From: CAZRAL01 sp964598005 | GTDB lineage: Bacteria; Pseudomonadota; Gammaproteobacteria; Burkholderiales; Usitatibacteraceae | DNA: 64,000 nucleotides | Assembly (NCBI GenBank): GCA_964598005.1 | Contig: CAZRAL010000010.1 | Location: 1 to 64,000 of the forward strand | Direction of reading: 5' to 3' | In this document: positions 8,527 through 18,378 of the stretch, piece by piece | Numbering within the stretch: the first letter of the stretch is position 1 | Layout of the letters: each line of letters starts with the position of its first letter | The notes under the pieces: generated by a model | What the model was told of the DNA's origin: nothing | What the model saw: only the letters and a program-made list of their open reading frames with translations | Database searches by the model: none | Position numbers and translations under genes: made by a program

Positions 8527-9018
8527 ATGAAAAAGATTTTTGCACTATTTTTGGTGCTGTTGGCTTACGCAAGCGCGGCAATAGCCGCAGTGAACATCAA
8601 TACCGCGAATGTGGAGCAGCTGCAATCGTTGCCGGGGATTGGCCCTGCAAAAGCGCAAGCCATTGTCCAATACCGCGCCAAGAATGGTCTTTTCAAAACG
8701 CTGGAGGATCTTAAAAAAGTCGACGGTATTGGCGATAAGACATTCGAAGGACTGAAAAATCAGGTGACGCTGACCGGAACGACCAAAACAGAAAAAGTGG
8801 AAGAAAAAAAACATGAAGGCAAAAAAACTGAAGAGTCTGCAGCAAAATCCAGCAGGGAAAAAGAGCCCTCATCCCGAACGAAAAGAAAAAAAGAAGTAAC
8901 ACAGGAAAAACCGGTTAAGGATAAAAAGCCGGCTGACAGTCCTAAAGACAGCAAGAAGGAAACCAAAGAAGTGAAAACAGGCCAGGACGATAAAACAAAA
9001 GATGCCGCCAAAAAATAG
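8527..9018 (+). CDS. ComEA-like helix-hairpin-helix protein with lysine-rich tail
   Basis: A 163-residue protein with a signal peptide (cleavage after AIAA, residue 21). A tandem helix-hairpin-helix domain of the ComEA type follows (residues 22-79: VNINTANVEQLQSLPGIGPAKA and LKKVDGIGDKTFEGLK). Periplasmic ComEA binds DNA during natural transformation. Here the HhH domain is followed by about 80 residues of Lys/Glu/Asp/Thr low-complexity sequence, unusual for the family and probably disordered. Export to the periplasm and DNA binding are inferred. It is a single gene ending in a rho-independent terminator. Confidence 0.85.
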   Translation: MKKIFALFLVLLAYASAAIAAVNINTANVEQLQSLPGIGPAKAQAIVQYRAKNGLFKTLEDLKKVDGIGDKTFEGLKNQVTLTGTTKTEKVEEKKHEGKKTEESAAKSSREKEPSSRTKRKKEVTQEKPVKDKKPADSPKDSKKETKEVKTGQDDKTKDAAKK

Positions 9019-9061
9019 ATAACAACACTGTTTTTGAAAAATGCAATTCGCAATACTCGAC

Positions 9062-9088
9062 AAAAGCCCGCCATTCCAGCGGGCTTTT
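9062..9088 (+). terminator. rho-independent terminator after the ComEA-like gene
   Basis: A GC stem AAAAGCCCGC / GCGGGCTTTT with a CATTCCA loop and flanking A and T runs, 44 nt after the stop codon. It can work in both directions. Confidence 0.85.
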
Positions 9089-9100
9089 GTTTGATGTAAT

Positions 9101-9167
9101 TTCATTTCCCACTCAAAATAGGCCTTGTCGGCTTCAGGTTCGTGTCAGGTTTGAGTGAAAAATGGAA
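9101..9167. repeat. dispersed palindromic repeat, family with CTTGTCGGCTTC (copy 1)
   Basis: The arms TTCATTTCCCACTCAAA and TTTGAGTGAAAAATGGAA flank a CTTGTCGGCTTC...TTCGTGTCA centre. The larger element at 32604-32707 has the same plan, and a degenerate relative may lie at 60650-60726. Confidence 0.55.
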
Positions 9168-9182
9168 TAATGGGCTTTTTCT

Positions 9183-9307
9183 GAAACTGTCCTGAGTGAA
9201 GGCTAGGCGCATGGCGGCGAAAAACCGGAGTTTACAAGGGAGTAGGATGTTGAGCTGCCGTGCAACGCCGTTGTATCAAGCAGGAAGTTTCGAAAGCAGT
9301 CTAATCA
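9183..9307 (+). repeat. dispersed ~125-bp element, copy A
   Basis: It is strongly similar to the reverse complement of 43308-43440. Shared blocks include GAAACTGTC, GCGCATGGCGG, AAAAACCGGAGTTTACAA, GGGAGTA, TGCAACGCCGTT and TTTCGAAAG then AGTCTAATC. No open frame is shared. It lies just before the hydrolase gene start. Confidence 0.75.
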
Positions 9308-9314
9308 TCTCGTT

Positions 9315-10175
9315 ATGCACACTCCACCACATGCCATGAAATCCCAGACGCTATGGGGACTTTCCAGCGGCGGGTTTCACCGCCTGCATCTCACTGAATG
9401 GGGAGATATCGCGAACCCCCGCGTACTGATTTGTGCGCACGGGCTCACCCGCTGCGGACGAGATTTCGATACGCTGGCGCGAAAACTGGCGGCAGATTAC
9501 CGGATTTTTTGTCCCGACACAGTCGGGCGCGGTGAAAGTGATTGGCTTGCCAACAAGTCTGGCTATGATTACGCCCAGTACATGGCCGATGCAGCGGTGG
9601 TGCTGGCCCATACGGGGGCGCGGGAGGTGCACTGGATCGGCACCTCGATGGGGGGAATATTGGGGATGGTGCTGGCGGCCCTGCCGCGTTCACCGATTAC
9701 CCGTCTGGTCGTCAACGATGTCGGCTTTCATATCCCCAAAGCCTCGCTCGAACGTATCGGCGCGTATCTTGGTCAATCCCCGGCATTTCAATCGCTGGAT
9801 GAGGTGATTGCAGCGGTTCGCCAAGTCAGTCCATTCGGAAATTTGTCCGAGATGCAGTGGCGTGACTATACCGTGCCTCTGGTCAAGCAAGGCGAAGATG
9901 GCTTGTGGCGCTTTCGTTACGATCCGGGGATAGGCGAAACCTTTCGTCAAGCGGCGCAGACCGATATCGATTTATCCGCGTATTGGCAGGCGATTCGCTG
10001 CCCGGTATTGCTCACGCGCGGCGCGGAATCAGACTTGTTATTGCATTCCACCTTTGAATCCATGTGCGCCAAACCGGGTGTACGGGGAATCGAATTTTCC
10101 AATGTAGGGCATGCGCCGATGTTCCATAACGACGAACAAATCGACGCCGTGCGCGAGTTTTTGCTGGGCGAATAA
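9315..10175 (+). CDS. alpha/beta-fold hydrolase
   Basis: A 286-residue alpha/beta hydrolase. The oxyanion segment is CAHGLTRCGRDFD (about residue 40), the nucleophile elbow GTSMGG has S111, a candidate acid Asp lies in GAESDLL, and the catalytic His is in NVGHAPMF near the C-terminus. The substrate is unknown. ATG 9315 is used; ATG 9336 is also possible. The stop overlaps the start of the phytoene-desaturase-like gene by one base, so the two are a coupled pair and may act on the same lipid or isoprenoid-like substrate. That link is an inference from context. Confidence 0.85.
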   Translation: MHTPPHAMKSQTLWGLSSGGFHRLHLTEWGDIANPRVLICAHGLTRCGRDFDTLARKLAADYRIFCPDTVGRGESDWLANKSGYDYAQYMADAAVVLAHTGAREVHWIGTSMGGILGMVLAALPRSPITRLVVNDVGFHIPKASLERIGAYLGQSPAFQSLDEVIAAVRQVSPFGNLSEMQWRDYTVPLVKQGEDGLWRFRYDPGIGETFRQAAQTDIDLSAYWQAIRCPVLLTRGAESDLLLHSTFESMCAKPGVRGIEFSNVGHAPMFHNDEQIDAVREFLLGE

Positions 10176-11764
10176 TGAGCGGCCGAACGTATGACGCCAT
10201 TATTATCGGTGGCGGACACAACGGGCTGGTGTGCGCGTGTTACCTTGCTCAGGGTGGGTTGAAGGTCAAAATACTCGAACGCCGACCACTCGTTGGGGGG
10301 GCGGCAGTGACCGAAGAATTTCACCCCGGATTTCGCAACTCGACCGCCAGCTATACCGTGAGTTTGCTGAACCCGAAAGTCATTCGCGACCTGCGCTTGT
10401 ACGAACACGGGCTGAAAATCGTCGAGCGGCCTTTTTCCAATTTTCTTCCCCTGAGCGATAGCCAGTACATCAAAATCGGTGGCGATTTGGCAACCACGCA
10501 GGCCGAGGTGGCGCGATTTTCCGCGCGCGATGCCGCCCGCTTGCCGGCCTACTACGCCATGCTGGATCGCGTGGCTGACGTGTTGCGCGATCTGTTGCTG
10601 GAAACCCCGCCCAACGTCGGCGGCGGCATCGCTGATTTGCTGCAAGCCTGGAAGGTGGCGCGGCGCTTCAAGGCGCTCGATATGGCCGGGCGGCGCGATG
10701 TGCTGGATCTGTTTACCAAGAGCGCGGGCGATGTACTGGATCACTGGTTTGAATCTGATCCCATCAAGGCCGCGTTTGGCTTTGACAGCATCGTCGGAAA
10801 CTTCGCCTCGCCCTATACGCCCGGTAGCGCCTATGTACTGCTGCATCATGTATTTGGTGAAGTCAACGGCAAAAAAGGCATCTGGGGCCATGCGATTGGC
10901 GGCATGGGAGCGATTACGCAGGCGATGGCGAGCGAAGCTGAGCGCCGTGGTGTGGAAATTCAGTGCAATGCAACCGTGACAGCCCTGAAAACCAGCAACG
11001 GCAAGGCAACGGGCGTGGTTCTCGAGGGAGGGATGGAGATCGATGCCCCATGCGTTATTTCCAACCTCAACCCTAAATTGTTGTTTGAAAAAATAGTCGA
11101 TGCGCGCGACATCCCGGAAGATTTTCAAAACCGCATCGCTGCCTATAAATGCGGCTCGGGTACCTTTCGCATGAATGTGGCCTTATCGGCGCTGCCTGAT
11201 TTCACCTGCTTGCATGGCACCGGGCCACATCATTCATCGGGCATCATCATGGCGCCCACTCTGGCCTACATGGAGCGCGCTTATTTCGACGCAAGGCAGC
11301 ACGGCTGGTCAAAACAACCCGTCGTCGAAATGCTTATCCCCAGTACCATTGATGACACGCTGGCGCCCGCAGGGCAACATGTGGCCAGCCTGTTTTGCCA
11401 GCACTTCAGCCCGCAACTGCCAGACGGAAAACAGTGGAGCGCTGTCCGTGAACAGGTGGCCGACCTGATTATTGATACCGTCGCTAGTTTTGCGCCCAAC
11501 TTCAAAGCCAGTATCATTGCGCGGCAAATTCATTCGCCATTCGACCTGGAGCAAAAGTTTGGCCTCATAGGTGGCGACATCTTTCACGGCGCATTAACGC
11601 TGGATCAACTCTTTTCTGCCCGCCCAGTGCTGGGTCATGGCAATTACGGGACGCCAATTCGCGGCCTGTTTCAGTGTGGGTCGGGTACCCATCCCGGTGG
11701 CGGCGTCACCGGAATACCCGGGCATAACGCGGCGCGCGAAGTGCTAAAGGCGTGGAGAGGGTAA
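10175..11764 (+). CDS. FAD-dependent oxidoreductase, phytoene desaturase/PYROXD2-like
   Basis: A 529-residue protein with an N-terminal dinucleotide-binding motif IIGGGHNG (residues 10-17), the following acidic position (LERR), and a C-terminal FAD-binding segment GGGVTGIPGHNAAREV. The architecture is that of the amine-oxidase/phytoene-desaturase superfamily, closest to PYROXD2-type proteins of unsettled substrate. No phytoene synthase or other carotenoid gene is in the window, so a carotenoid role is not supported. It is coupled to the hydrolase upstream. Confidence 0.85.
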   Translation: MSGRTYDAIIIGGGHNGLVCACYLAQGGLKVKILERRPLVGGAAVTEEFHPGFRNSTASYTVSLLNPKVIRDLRLYEHGLKIVERPFSNFLPLSDSQYIKIGGDLATTQAEVARFSARDAARLPAYYAMLDRVADVLRDLLLETPPNVGGGIADLLQAWKVARRFKALDMAGRRDVLDLFTKSAGDVLDHWFESDPIKAAFGFDSIVGNFASPYTPGSAYVLLHHVFGEVNGKKGIWGHAIGGMGAITQAMASEAERRGVEIQCNATVTALKTSNGKATGVVLEGGMEIDAPCVISNLNPKLLFEKIVDARDIPEDFQNRIAAYKCGSGTFRMNVALSALPDFTCLHGTGPHHSSGIIMAPTLAYMERAYFDARQHGWSKQPVVEMLIPSTIDDTLAPAGQHVASLFCQHFSPQLPDGKQWSAVREQVADLIIDTVASFAPNFKASIIARQIHSPFDLEQKFGLIGGDIFHGALTLDQLFSARPVLGHGNYGTPIRGLFQCGSGTHPGGGVTGIPGHNAAREVLKAWRG

Positions 11765-11854
11765 ATTCAAAATTTGCGCCAGGATTTTTCGTTGACCAAC
11801 AAAGTGAAAGTCGTTAGAATAAATGCCTGCTTTCAAGATCACTCCTGAAACCAT

Positions 11855-11930
11855 TCCCTGATAGCTCAGTCGGTAGAGCGACGGACTGTTAATCCGCAGG
11901 TCCCTGGTTCGAGCCCAGGTCGGGGAGCCA
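11855..11930 (+). tRNA. tRNA-Asn (GTT)
   Basis: A 76-nt cloverleaf with encoded CCA. The acceptor arms TCCCTGA and TCGGGGA pair with one wobble, the D-arm is TAGCTCAGTCGGTAGAGC, and the T-arm is GGTTCGAGCC. The anticodon GTT is at 11888-11890 in the loop CTGTTAA. A terminator follows directly. Confidence 0.97.
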
Positions 11931-11938
11931 GATAAAAC

Positions 11939-11970
11939 AACGGCCTGACATTTTCAGGCCGTTTTCTTTT
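11939..11970 (+). terminator. rho-independent terminator between tRNA-Asn and acnA
   Basis: Perfect stem AACGGCCTGA / TCAGGCCGTT with a short CATTT loop and a T-rich tail. It is placed to end both the tRNA transcript and the convergent acnA transcript. Confidence 0.85.
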
Positions 11971-12002
11971 TGAATGGCATTGAATGGCAGTTTGATTATC
12001 AG

Positions 12003-14699
12003 CTACGCCGCCTTGCCAATAAGTTCGCGCAGGACGTAAGGCAATATTCCCCCGTGCAGGTAGTAATCCACTTCGATCGGCGTATCGATGCGCAGTAGAA
12101 CCTTCACTTCCTGACGGCTGCCGTCCTTGCGTTTGATGACAAGGGTGACATCCATTTGCGGCTTGATGCCGTTTTCAAGGCCCACAATGTCGAATTCTTC
12201 GGTGCCGATGATGCCGAGCGAAGCGGCGGTATCGTTGCCTTTGAATTGACAGGGCAGCACACCCATACCGACTAAATTGGAACGGTGGATACGCTCAAAA
12301 CTTTTGGCGATGACCGCCTTGACCCCCAGCAACTGCGTACCCTTGGCCGCCCAGTCGCGCGATGAACCGGTGCCGTATTCTTCGCCGCCGAAGACGACCG
12401 TTGGCGTGCCCGCAGCGATGTATTTCATCGCCGCATCGTAAATAGGCATCTGCTCGCCATTGAATGAAGTGATGCCGCCTTCGATACGCGTACCGTCTTC
12501 TTTGGGCGGAATCATCAAGTTTTTGATACGGACGTTGGCGAAGGTGCCGCGCATCATCACTTCATGGTTACCGCGCCGTGCGCCGTAGCTGTTGAAGTCT
12601 GGCTTCATGACGTGATGCGCGATCAGGTATTTACCGGCTGGCGAGGTATCCTTGATCGAACCGGCGGGCGAGATGTGATCGGTCGTCACCGAATCGCCAA
12701 AAATGCCCAGTGCTTTAGCACCTTTGATGTCATGCGCTTGCCCCGCACTCATGCCAAAGCCAGCGAAAAACGGTGGCTCGGCGATGTAGGTGGAAGAGGG
12801 CCAGTCGTAAACCTGGCCAGCTGTACCTTTGATGTTTTGCCACAAGGGGTTATCCGCACCCAGATTGCTGTAGCGCGTGTTGAAAACCTGCGGATCCATC
12901 GCAAAACCCATCAGGGCGGCGATCTCGTGACTGGAAGGCCAGATGTCTTTGAGATACACCGGCCCGGCAGTGCCCTGGCCGAGTGGCTCGGTTTGTAAAT
13001 CCTTCAATACCGTTCCGGCAATGGCATAGGCGACAACCAGCGGTGGCGAGCCCAGGAAATTGGCGCGCAGATTAGGATGAATACGCGCTTCGAAATTACG
13101 GTTGCCCGATAACACGGCGGCGCAGACCAGATCGTTATTGACGATGGCCTGGTCAATCGGATCGGCCAATGGCCCCGCATTGCCGATACAGGTGGTGCAG
13201 CCATAACCGGCCAGATAGAAGCCGAGTTTTTCCAGATAAGGCATTAAACCCGATTGGGTCAGGTAATCGGTGACGACCCGCGATCCGGGTGCCAGCGAGG
13301 TTTTGATATGCGGTTTGACGGTCAAGCCTTTTTCCACGGCTTTTTTGGCCAGCAATCCCGCAGCGATCAATACGCTGGGGTTGGAGGTATTGGTACAGGA
13401 GGTAATGGCCGCGATCAATATGTCGCCAGAACCGAGATCGATACCGTCTGACGTTTTAAATCGTTTGGGGAGATCGTCCGCCGCTTTGGCAAAGCCGTTT
13501 TCCAGGGACGGTTTGGAAAACAGCGCGGTGAATTGCGATTTCATGTTGCCCAGTTCGATGCGGTCCTGCGGACGTTTCGGCCCGGCCAGCGAGGTGGTAA
13601 TCGTGGAGAGGTCGAGCGTCAGCACCGTGGAGTAGTCGCAATCGCCTGCCATGGGTACGCCAAACATGTTTTGCGCCTTGAAATAGCTGGCGCATTTGTC
13701 GAGCTCTTCAGCGGTGCGGCCGGTGGCGCGAAAATATTCCATCGTGGCCTCATCCACCGGAAAAAAGCCCATGGTGGCGCCGTATTCCGGTGCCATGTTG
13801 GCGATGGTTGCCCGGTCTGGCACGCTCAAGGCGCGTGCGCCTTCGCCAAAAAACTCGACGAATTTGCCGACCACCTTGGCCTTGCGCAATAGCTCGGTTA
13901 CGGTTAATACGAGATCGGTGGCCGTTGTGCCTTCCGGCAATTTGCCGGTGAGCTGCACGCCTACCACGTCAGGGGTCAGAAAATAAACTGGCTGGCCCAG
14001 CATGCCGGCTTCGGCTTCGATACCGCCTACGCCCCAGCCGACCACGCCCACGCCGTTGATCATGGTGGTGTGCGAATCGGTACCGACCAGCGTGTCGGGA
14101 TATAACACGCCGTCTTTATCGTGTACGCCACGCGCCAGATACTCCAGGTTGACCTGATGCACGATGCCGATGCCGGGAGGTACGACCTTGAAGGTATCGA
14201 AGGCCTGCATGCCCCATTTCATGAACTGGTAGCGCTCTTCATTGCGCTGGAATTCCAGTTTCATGTTGATATCGAGCGAATCCTTGTTGCCATAACTGTC
14301 GATTTGCACCGAGTGATCGACGACCAGATCGACCGGCACCAGCGGCTCGATGACTTTGGGATTTTTGCCCATGCGTTTGGCGACGCCACGCATGGCCGCG
14401 AGGTCGGCCAGTAATGGCACACCGGTGAAATCCTGCAACACGATGCGCGCCACGACAAAGGGAATTTCCTGTGTACGCACGGCATTGGGCTGCCAGTTGG
14501 CCAGCTGCATGACGTGTTCCGCGGTTACTTTTTTGCCGTCGCAGTTACGCAGTACGCTTTCCAGTACGATGCGAATGGAAATCGGCAGGCGTTTGACGTT
14601 GGGAAATGTTTTGGCCAGTTCGGGCAAGGAATAAAATTTACGGGTTTTTCCTGTTGCGAGAGCAAGTTCCTGAGAGGTATTGTGAAGATTGTGAGACAT
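12003..14699 (-). CDS. acnA: aconitate hydratase A
   Basis: An 898-residue aconitase interconverting citrate and isocitrate. The three [4Fe-4S] ligands are visible as C435 ([10 protein letters not shown]) and C501/C504 ([13 protein letters not shown]). The C-terminal swivel domain with [12 protein letters not shown] follows. The length and the stretch [18 protein letters not shown] fit AcnA (about 890-900) rather than AcnB. It sits last in a methylcitrate cluster, but prpD is present, so it is more likely a true aconitase than the AcnD-type methylcitrate dehydratase; hydration of 2-methyl-cis-aconitate is also likely. No PrpF is seen. Confidence 0.93.
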   Translation of the reverse strand: MSHNLHNTSQELALATGKTRKFYSLPELAKTFPNVKRLPISIRIVLESVLRNCDGKKVTAEHVMQLANWQPNAVRTQEIPFVVARIVLQDFTGVPLLADLAAMRGVAKRMGKNPKVIEPLVPVDLVVDHSVQIDSYGNKDSLDINMKLEFQRNEERYQFMKWGMQAFDTFKVVPPGIGIVHQVNLEYLARGVHDKDGVLYPDTLVGTDSHTTMINGVGVVGWGVGGIEAEAGMLGQPVYFLTPDVVGVQLTGKLPEGTTATDLVLTVTELLRKAKVVGKFVEFFGEGARALSVPDRATIANMAPEYGATMGFFPVDEATMEYFRATGRTAEELDKCASYFKAQNMFGVPMAGDCDYSTVLTLDLSTITTSLAGPKRPQDRIELGNMKSQFTALFSKPSLENGFAKAADDLPKRFKTSDGIDLGSGDILIAAITSCTNTSNPSVLIAAGLLAKKAVEKGLTVKPHIKTSLAPGSRVVTDYLTQSGLMPYLEKLGFYLAGYGCTTCIGNAGPLADPIDQAIVNNDLVCAAVLSGNRNFEARIHPNLRANFLGSPPLVVAYAIAGTVLKDLQTEPLGQGTAGPVYLKDIWPSSHEIAALMGFAMDPQVFNTRYSNLGADNPLWQNIKGTAGQVYDWPSSTYIAEPPFFAGFGMSAGQAHDIKGAKALGIFGDSVTTDHISPAGSIKDTSPAGKYLIAHHVMKPDFNSYGARRGNHEVMMRGTFANVRIKNLMIPPKEDGTRIEGGITSFNGEQMPIYDAAMKYIAAGTPTVVFGGEEYGTGSSRDWAAKGTQLLGVKAVIAKSFERIHRSNLVGMGVLPCQFKGNDTAASLGIIGTEEFDIVGLENGIKPQMDVTLVIKRKDGSRQEVKVLLRIDTPIEVDYYLHGGILPYVLRELIGKAA

Positions 14700-14765
14700 T
14701 TTCGAGTACTCCCTGATTTGGTGTGCAACGTCAATTGATAAATGAGTGTAGGAAAGAAAGCGCGA

Positions 14766-16229
14766 TTAGATCACCATCATATCGACGAATTCATTGACCG
14801 GTGTGGCATCCAGTTTTTTGGCATCCATACACAGTTCAAAAATAGCGTTTTGCTGTTTTTCCGGGAAGATGCGCGCCAGATTGGTCTTGAATTTGGCGAC
14901 CAGCACGGGCATGCCTTCCTTGCGGCGGCGTTTGTGACCAATGGGGTATTCGACCACGATTTCCTTTAATTTCTTGCTATCGGTGAATTCCACGGTGAGG
15001 GCATTGGCAATCGAGCGCTTGTCTGGATCGTGGTAATCCTTGGTGAATTGCTTGTCTTCTACACACACAATTTTGTCGCGCAGCTTGTCAATGCGCGGGT
15101 CGGCGGCAATGTCGTCTTCGTAGTCCGCCGCAGTCAGGCGACCGAAAATGATCGGCACGGCCACCATGTATTGCACGCAATGGTCGCGGTCGGCAGGGTT
15201 ATTCAATGGACCTTTTTTGTCGATGATGCGGATGCAGGCTTCGTGAGTACGGATAGTGATTTTCTTGATGTCCTTATCGGTTTTACCCAGTTTTTTCAGT
15301 TCGTGGTGAATACTCATGGCGGCTTCCACCGCAGTTTGCGAATGGAATTCGGCCGGGAAAGAGATTTTGAATAGCACGTTTTCCATCACATAACTGCCAT
15401 AGGGCCGCTGGAACTTGAAGGCATTGCCCTTGAACAGCACGTCGTAGAAACCCCAGGTTTTGGCCGAGAGCACCGAGGGGTAGCCCATTTCACCCGTTTT
15501 GGCGATCAACGCCAGACGCACCGCACGCGAGGTAGCGTCGCCCGCCGCCCATGACTTGCGCGAGCCGGTGTTGGGCGAGTGCCGGTAGGTGCGTAGCGAT
15601 TGGCCATCGACGAAGGCCAGCGAGACGGCGTTGAGGATTTCATCTTTCGTGAGGCCCATCATCTGCGCGACCACGGCGGTCGAAGCCAGTTTAACCAGCA
15701 CCACATGATCCAGACCCACCTTGTTGAAGGAATTTTCCAGTGCGAAACAGCCCTGGATTTCATGCGCCTTGATCATGGCGGTGAGTACATCGCGCACGGT
15801 CAGTGGCTTCTTGCCCGCCGTTGCGTTACCTGCCACAGCGTTACGTGACAGCCAGTCGGCGGTGGCGAGAATCCCGCCCAGGTTGTCGGAAGGGTGGCCC
15901 CATTCGGCCGCCAACCAAGTGTCGTTGAAATCCAGCCAGCGGATCATGGCGCCGATGTCGAAGGCGGCCTTGACCGGATCCAGCTGGAATTGCGTGCCCG
16001 GCACCTTGGCGCCATTGGGAACGATAGTGCCTTGCACCACTGGCCCCAACATTTTGGTACAGGCGGGGTACTCGAGCGCTTCGAAGCCACAACCCAGCGT
16101 ATCCATCAGGCAGTAGCGCGCGGTGTCGTACGCTTCCTTTGATTTAATCTGGTATTTGGTCACGTAGTCGACGATATCGACCAAAACTTTATCGGGCTTG
16201 GGGCGGACATTGGAGATGTGAGCGGACAT
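14766..16229 (-). CDS. prpD: 2-methylcitrate dehydratase PrpD
   Basis: A 487-residue MmgE/PrpD-family dehydratase, a cofactor-independent enzyme that dehydrates 2-methylcitrate to 2-methyl-cis-aconitate. Family stretches are visible: [51 protein letters not shown] and the C-terminal [14 protein letters not shown]. The length matches bacterial PrpD (about 483). Neighbours prpC and prpB complete the propionyl-CoA methylcitrate route. It is transcribed just before acnA, with a 66-nt gap. Confidence 0.95.
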   Translation of the reverse strand: MSAHISNVRPKPDKVLVDIVDYVTKYQIKSKEAYDTARYCLMDTLGCGFEALEYPACTKMLGPVVQGTIVPNGAKVPGTQFQLDPVKAAFDIGAMIRWLDFNDTWLAAEWGHPSDNLGGILATADWLSRNAVAGNATAGKKPLTVRDVLTAMIKAHEIQGCFALENSFNKVGLDHVVLVKLASTAVVAQMMGLTKDEILNAVSLAFVDGQSLRTYRHSPNTGSRKSWAAGDATSRAVRLALIAKTGEMGYPSVLSAKTWGFYDVLFKGNAFKFQRPYGSYVMENVLFKISFPAEFHSQTAVEAAMSIHHELKKLGKTDKDIKKITIRTHEACIRIIDKKGPLNNPADRDHCVQYMVAVPIIFGRLTAADYEDDIAADPRIDKLRDKIVCVEDKQFTKDYHDPDKRSIANALTVEFTDSKKLKEIVVEYPIGHKRRRKEGMPVLVAKFKTNLARIFPEKQQNAIFELCMDAKKLDATPVNEFVDMMVI

Positions 16230-16238
16230 GAAATTTCC

Positions 16239-16589
16239 TTACAGAGTGATGCCGAACAAAGCGGCGATTTTTTGGGTGAACAAATATAAAACGGCAGTGA
16301 CGATAATGCCAATCGCCAACGAAATAAAAAACGAAAGGCCATTACGCAACAAAATCGGGATGAGCAGGAAAAGCGGCAAAGAAGGCAACACATACCAGAA
16401 TGTGGCTTCGAGATGGTTGGCAATCTTGCTGTTATCCACGCCTTCCGCGTACATCCAGATGACGGCCAGAATCGAAAGCATCGGCAGTGACGCCACGAGC
16501 GCGGCAAACCCGGTGTTGCGTTTTGCAATCTCGGAAACGGCCGCGATGAGTAGTGCCGAAGCGACAATTTTTATGAGCAAAAAATTCAT
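16239..16589 (-). CDS. small membrane protein, DUF3147-like
   Basis: A 116-residue, very hydrophobic protein with about four membrane segments (residues 2-21, 28-49, 66-83, 88-112). A conserved-looking AKRNTGFAALVASLPMLSILAVIWMY stretch resembles the DUF3147/GlpM group. Function unknown. It lies 9 nt before prpD in the same direction, so it is probably co-transcribed with the methylcitrate genes and may have a membrane role linked to propionate or organic-acid use; that is only inference. Confidence 0.7.
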   Translation of the reverse strand: MNFLLIKIVASALLIAAVSEIAKRNTGFAALVASLPMLSILAVIWMYAEGVDNSKIANHLEATFWYVLPSLPLFLLIPILLRNGLSFFISLAIGIIVTAVLYLFTQKIAALFGITL

Positions 16590-16696
16590 GGGTTACGGAT
16601 ATTACGTGCAATAAAAGAAGGCAGACCTTTTCCGCAAATTATGGGGTAGGGATAAAGTACCCCTGTATTATTTCGGCATATGAGCGATAAAAATTT

Positions 16697-16800
16697 GTCG
16701 CCCTCGCGAAAGCGGGGGCCCAGTGGCGTTTGTAGATTTTTGCCATAACAAGCGCCTCACAAAGTCGCTGGATTCCCGCTTTCGCGGGAATGACGGTGAC
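16697..16800. repeat. dRS3-like palindromic repeat
   Basis: The core is a perfect 20-bp palindrome at 16772-16791 (ATTCCC, eight bases, GGGAAT), the pattern of neisserial dRS3 repeats. A mirrored CGCGAAAGCGGG arm lies at about 16705. It sits between prpC and the DUF3147-like gene and could act as a transcription attenuator or terminator. Confidence 0.65.
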
Positions 16801-16854
16801 GGTTTATTGTTAGGAAAGCCCTTTTCATAGGGTGGTTGCGTATCAATCTGTAAT

Positions 16855-18012
16855 TTAACCGCGTTTTTCCAGCGGCACAAACTTCAAATTATCCGGCCCG
16901 GTGTAATTGGCCGAGGGCCGGATGATCTTGCCGTCGAGGCGTTGCTCGATCACATGCGCGGCCCAGCCCGAGGTGCGGCTGATGATAAACAGCGGGGTGA
17001 ACATGGCGGTCGGTACGCCCATCATGTGATACGAGACGGCGCTGAACCAGTCGAGATTGGGGAACATTTTTTTCTCCCGCCACATCACGGTTTCGAGCCG
17101 ATCAGCAATATCAAACAGCTTCATGTTGCCGGCTTCTTTCGACAAGCGGCGCGCCACTTCCTTGATAACCTTGTTGCGCGGGTCGGAGACGGTATAGACC
17201 GGGTGGCCAAAGCCGATCACGACTTGTTTCTCGGCCACACGCCGGACGATGTCGGCTTCGGCCTCGTCGGGGTTGGCATAACGCGACTGAATATCGAAGG
17301 CCACTTCATTGGCGCCGCCGTGTTTGGGCCCGCGCAGCGCACCGATCGCGCCAGTGATCGAGGAATACATATCCGAACCCGTACCGGCAATGACGCGGGC
17401 AGTGAAGGTCGAAGCATTGAATTCGTGTTCGGCATACAACACCAGCGAGGTGTGCATGGCGCGCACCCAGGATGCGGCGGGCGGTTTGCCGTGCAGCAGG
17501 TGAAGGAAATGACCGCCGATGGAATCGTCATCGGTTTCCACGTCGATGCGCTTGCCATTGACTGCGAAGTGGTACCAGTACAGCAGCATGGATCCGAACG
17601 AGGCCATCAACCGGTCGGCGATGTCACGCGCACCGGCGAGGTTGTGGTCATCTTTCTCGGGTAGGGTGCAGCCCAGCGCCGAGCAGCCGGTGCGCAGTAC
17701 ATCCATGGGGTGTGCGGAGGCGGGCAAGGATTCCAGCACGTCCTGCACCGCCATCGGGATGCCGCGCAGTGATTTCAGTTTGGTTTTGTAGTGCGCCAGT
17801 TCAGTGGCATTGGGCAGTTTGCCGTGCACCAGCAGATAGGCGATTTCCTCAAACTCGCAGGCATCGGCCACGTCGAGAATGTCGTAGCCGCGGTAGTGCA
17901 GGTCGTTACCGGTTAGGCCGACGGTACACAGGGCGGTATTGCCGGCTACGACGCCGGATAGGGCGACAGATTTTTTCGGTTTAGGGCCCGTAGTAGGTGC
18001 GGGGTCAGACAT
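16855..18012 (-). CDS. prpC: 2-methylcitrate synthase
   Basis: A 385-residue citrate-synthase-fold enzyme condensing propionyl-CoA with oxaloacetate. The active-site segments are [29 protein letters not shown] and the C-terminal [13 protein letters not shown] and [13 protein letters not shown]. It is shorter than the type II citrate synthase at 27336 and lacks its N-terminal domain, as expected for PrpC. Its place between prpB and prpD gives the assignment over citrate synthase, though PrpC enzymes often have some citrate-synthase activity. Confidence 0.95.
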   Translation of the reverse strand: MSDPAPTTGPKPKKSVALSGVVAGNTALCTVGLTGNDLHYRGYDILDVADACEFEEIAYLLVHGKLPNATELAHYKTKLKSLRGIPMAVQDVLESLPASAHPMDVLRTGCSALGCTLPEKDDHNLAGARDIADRLMASFGSMLLYWYHFAVNGKRIDVETDDDSIGGHFLHLLHGKPPAASWVRAMHTSLVLYAEHEFNASTFTARVIAGTGSDMYSSITGAIGALRGPKHGGANEVAFDIQSRYANPDEAEADIVRRVAEKQVVIGFGHPVYTVSDPRNKVIKEVARRLSKEAGNMKLFDIADRLETVMWREKKMFPNLDWFSAVSYHMMGVPTAMFTPLFIISRTSGWAAHVIEQRLDGKIIRPSANYTGPDNLKFVPLEKRG

Positions 18013-18021
18013 GTTTCCTCC

Positions 18022-18378
18022 TCATATTTTTTGTATCAATTCAATTCGATTACCAAAGGGATCAAAAACTGAGCCGCGTTGAAAATCAGCAGGCCCGCTA
18101 TCCACGCGGGTTTTCAGGCCTTTTTGCCCGGCGATTCGCATCAATGCTTGAAAGTTGTCAACGCGAAAAGCCGGGTGTGCACGAGAAGCAGGCTTAAAGT
18201 TTTCCTCTTCGCTCAGATGCAAATTGGCTTGACCTTGTTTTAGCCACGCGCCGTCTTGCGGCAATTCAGCGGGTTTGGGAATACGCGCAAATCCAAGTAC
18301 CTCCACATAAAACGCCAGCGCCTCATCCAGCCGCCCGGCGGGAATCAGGATTTGCACGTGGTCGAATTCGAGAATCAT
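18022..18378 (-). CDS. VOC-family (glyoxalase-fold) protein
   Basis: A 118-residue single-domain VOC protein. The metal-binding pattern is visible as FDHVQILIP at the start (His), LHLSEEE in the middle and FDPFGNRIELIQ at the end (Glu). The substrate is unknown. ATG 18378 overlaps the GNAT gene stop by ATGA. It is in the prp operon between prpC and the GNAT gene. A methylmalonyl-CoA epimerase-like role would fit propionate metabolism but is not supported by specific residues I can name. Confidence 0.8.
   Translation of the reverse strand: MILEFDHVQILIPAGRLDEALAFYVEVLGFARIPKPAELPQDGAWLKQGQANLHLSEEENFKPASRAHPAFRVDNFQALMRIAGQKGLKTRVDSGPADFQRGSVFDPFGNRIELIQKI

Noticed and set aside
10175..11764. 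Annotation as a carotenoid phytoene desaturase.
   Set aside because: No other carotenoid gene is near and the protein looks closer to the PYROXD2 group; only the superfamily is safe.
13254..13635. Long frames opposite acnA (and similar ones opposite prpD, prpC and sucA).
   Set aside because: They are antisense shadows of well-supported enzymes with strong codon bias.
12003..14699. AcnD (methylcitrate dehydratase) instead of AcnA.
   Set aside because: The length and internal segments fit AcnA, a cofactor-free PrpD is present, and no PrpF accompanies it.
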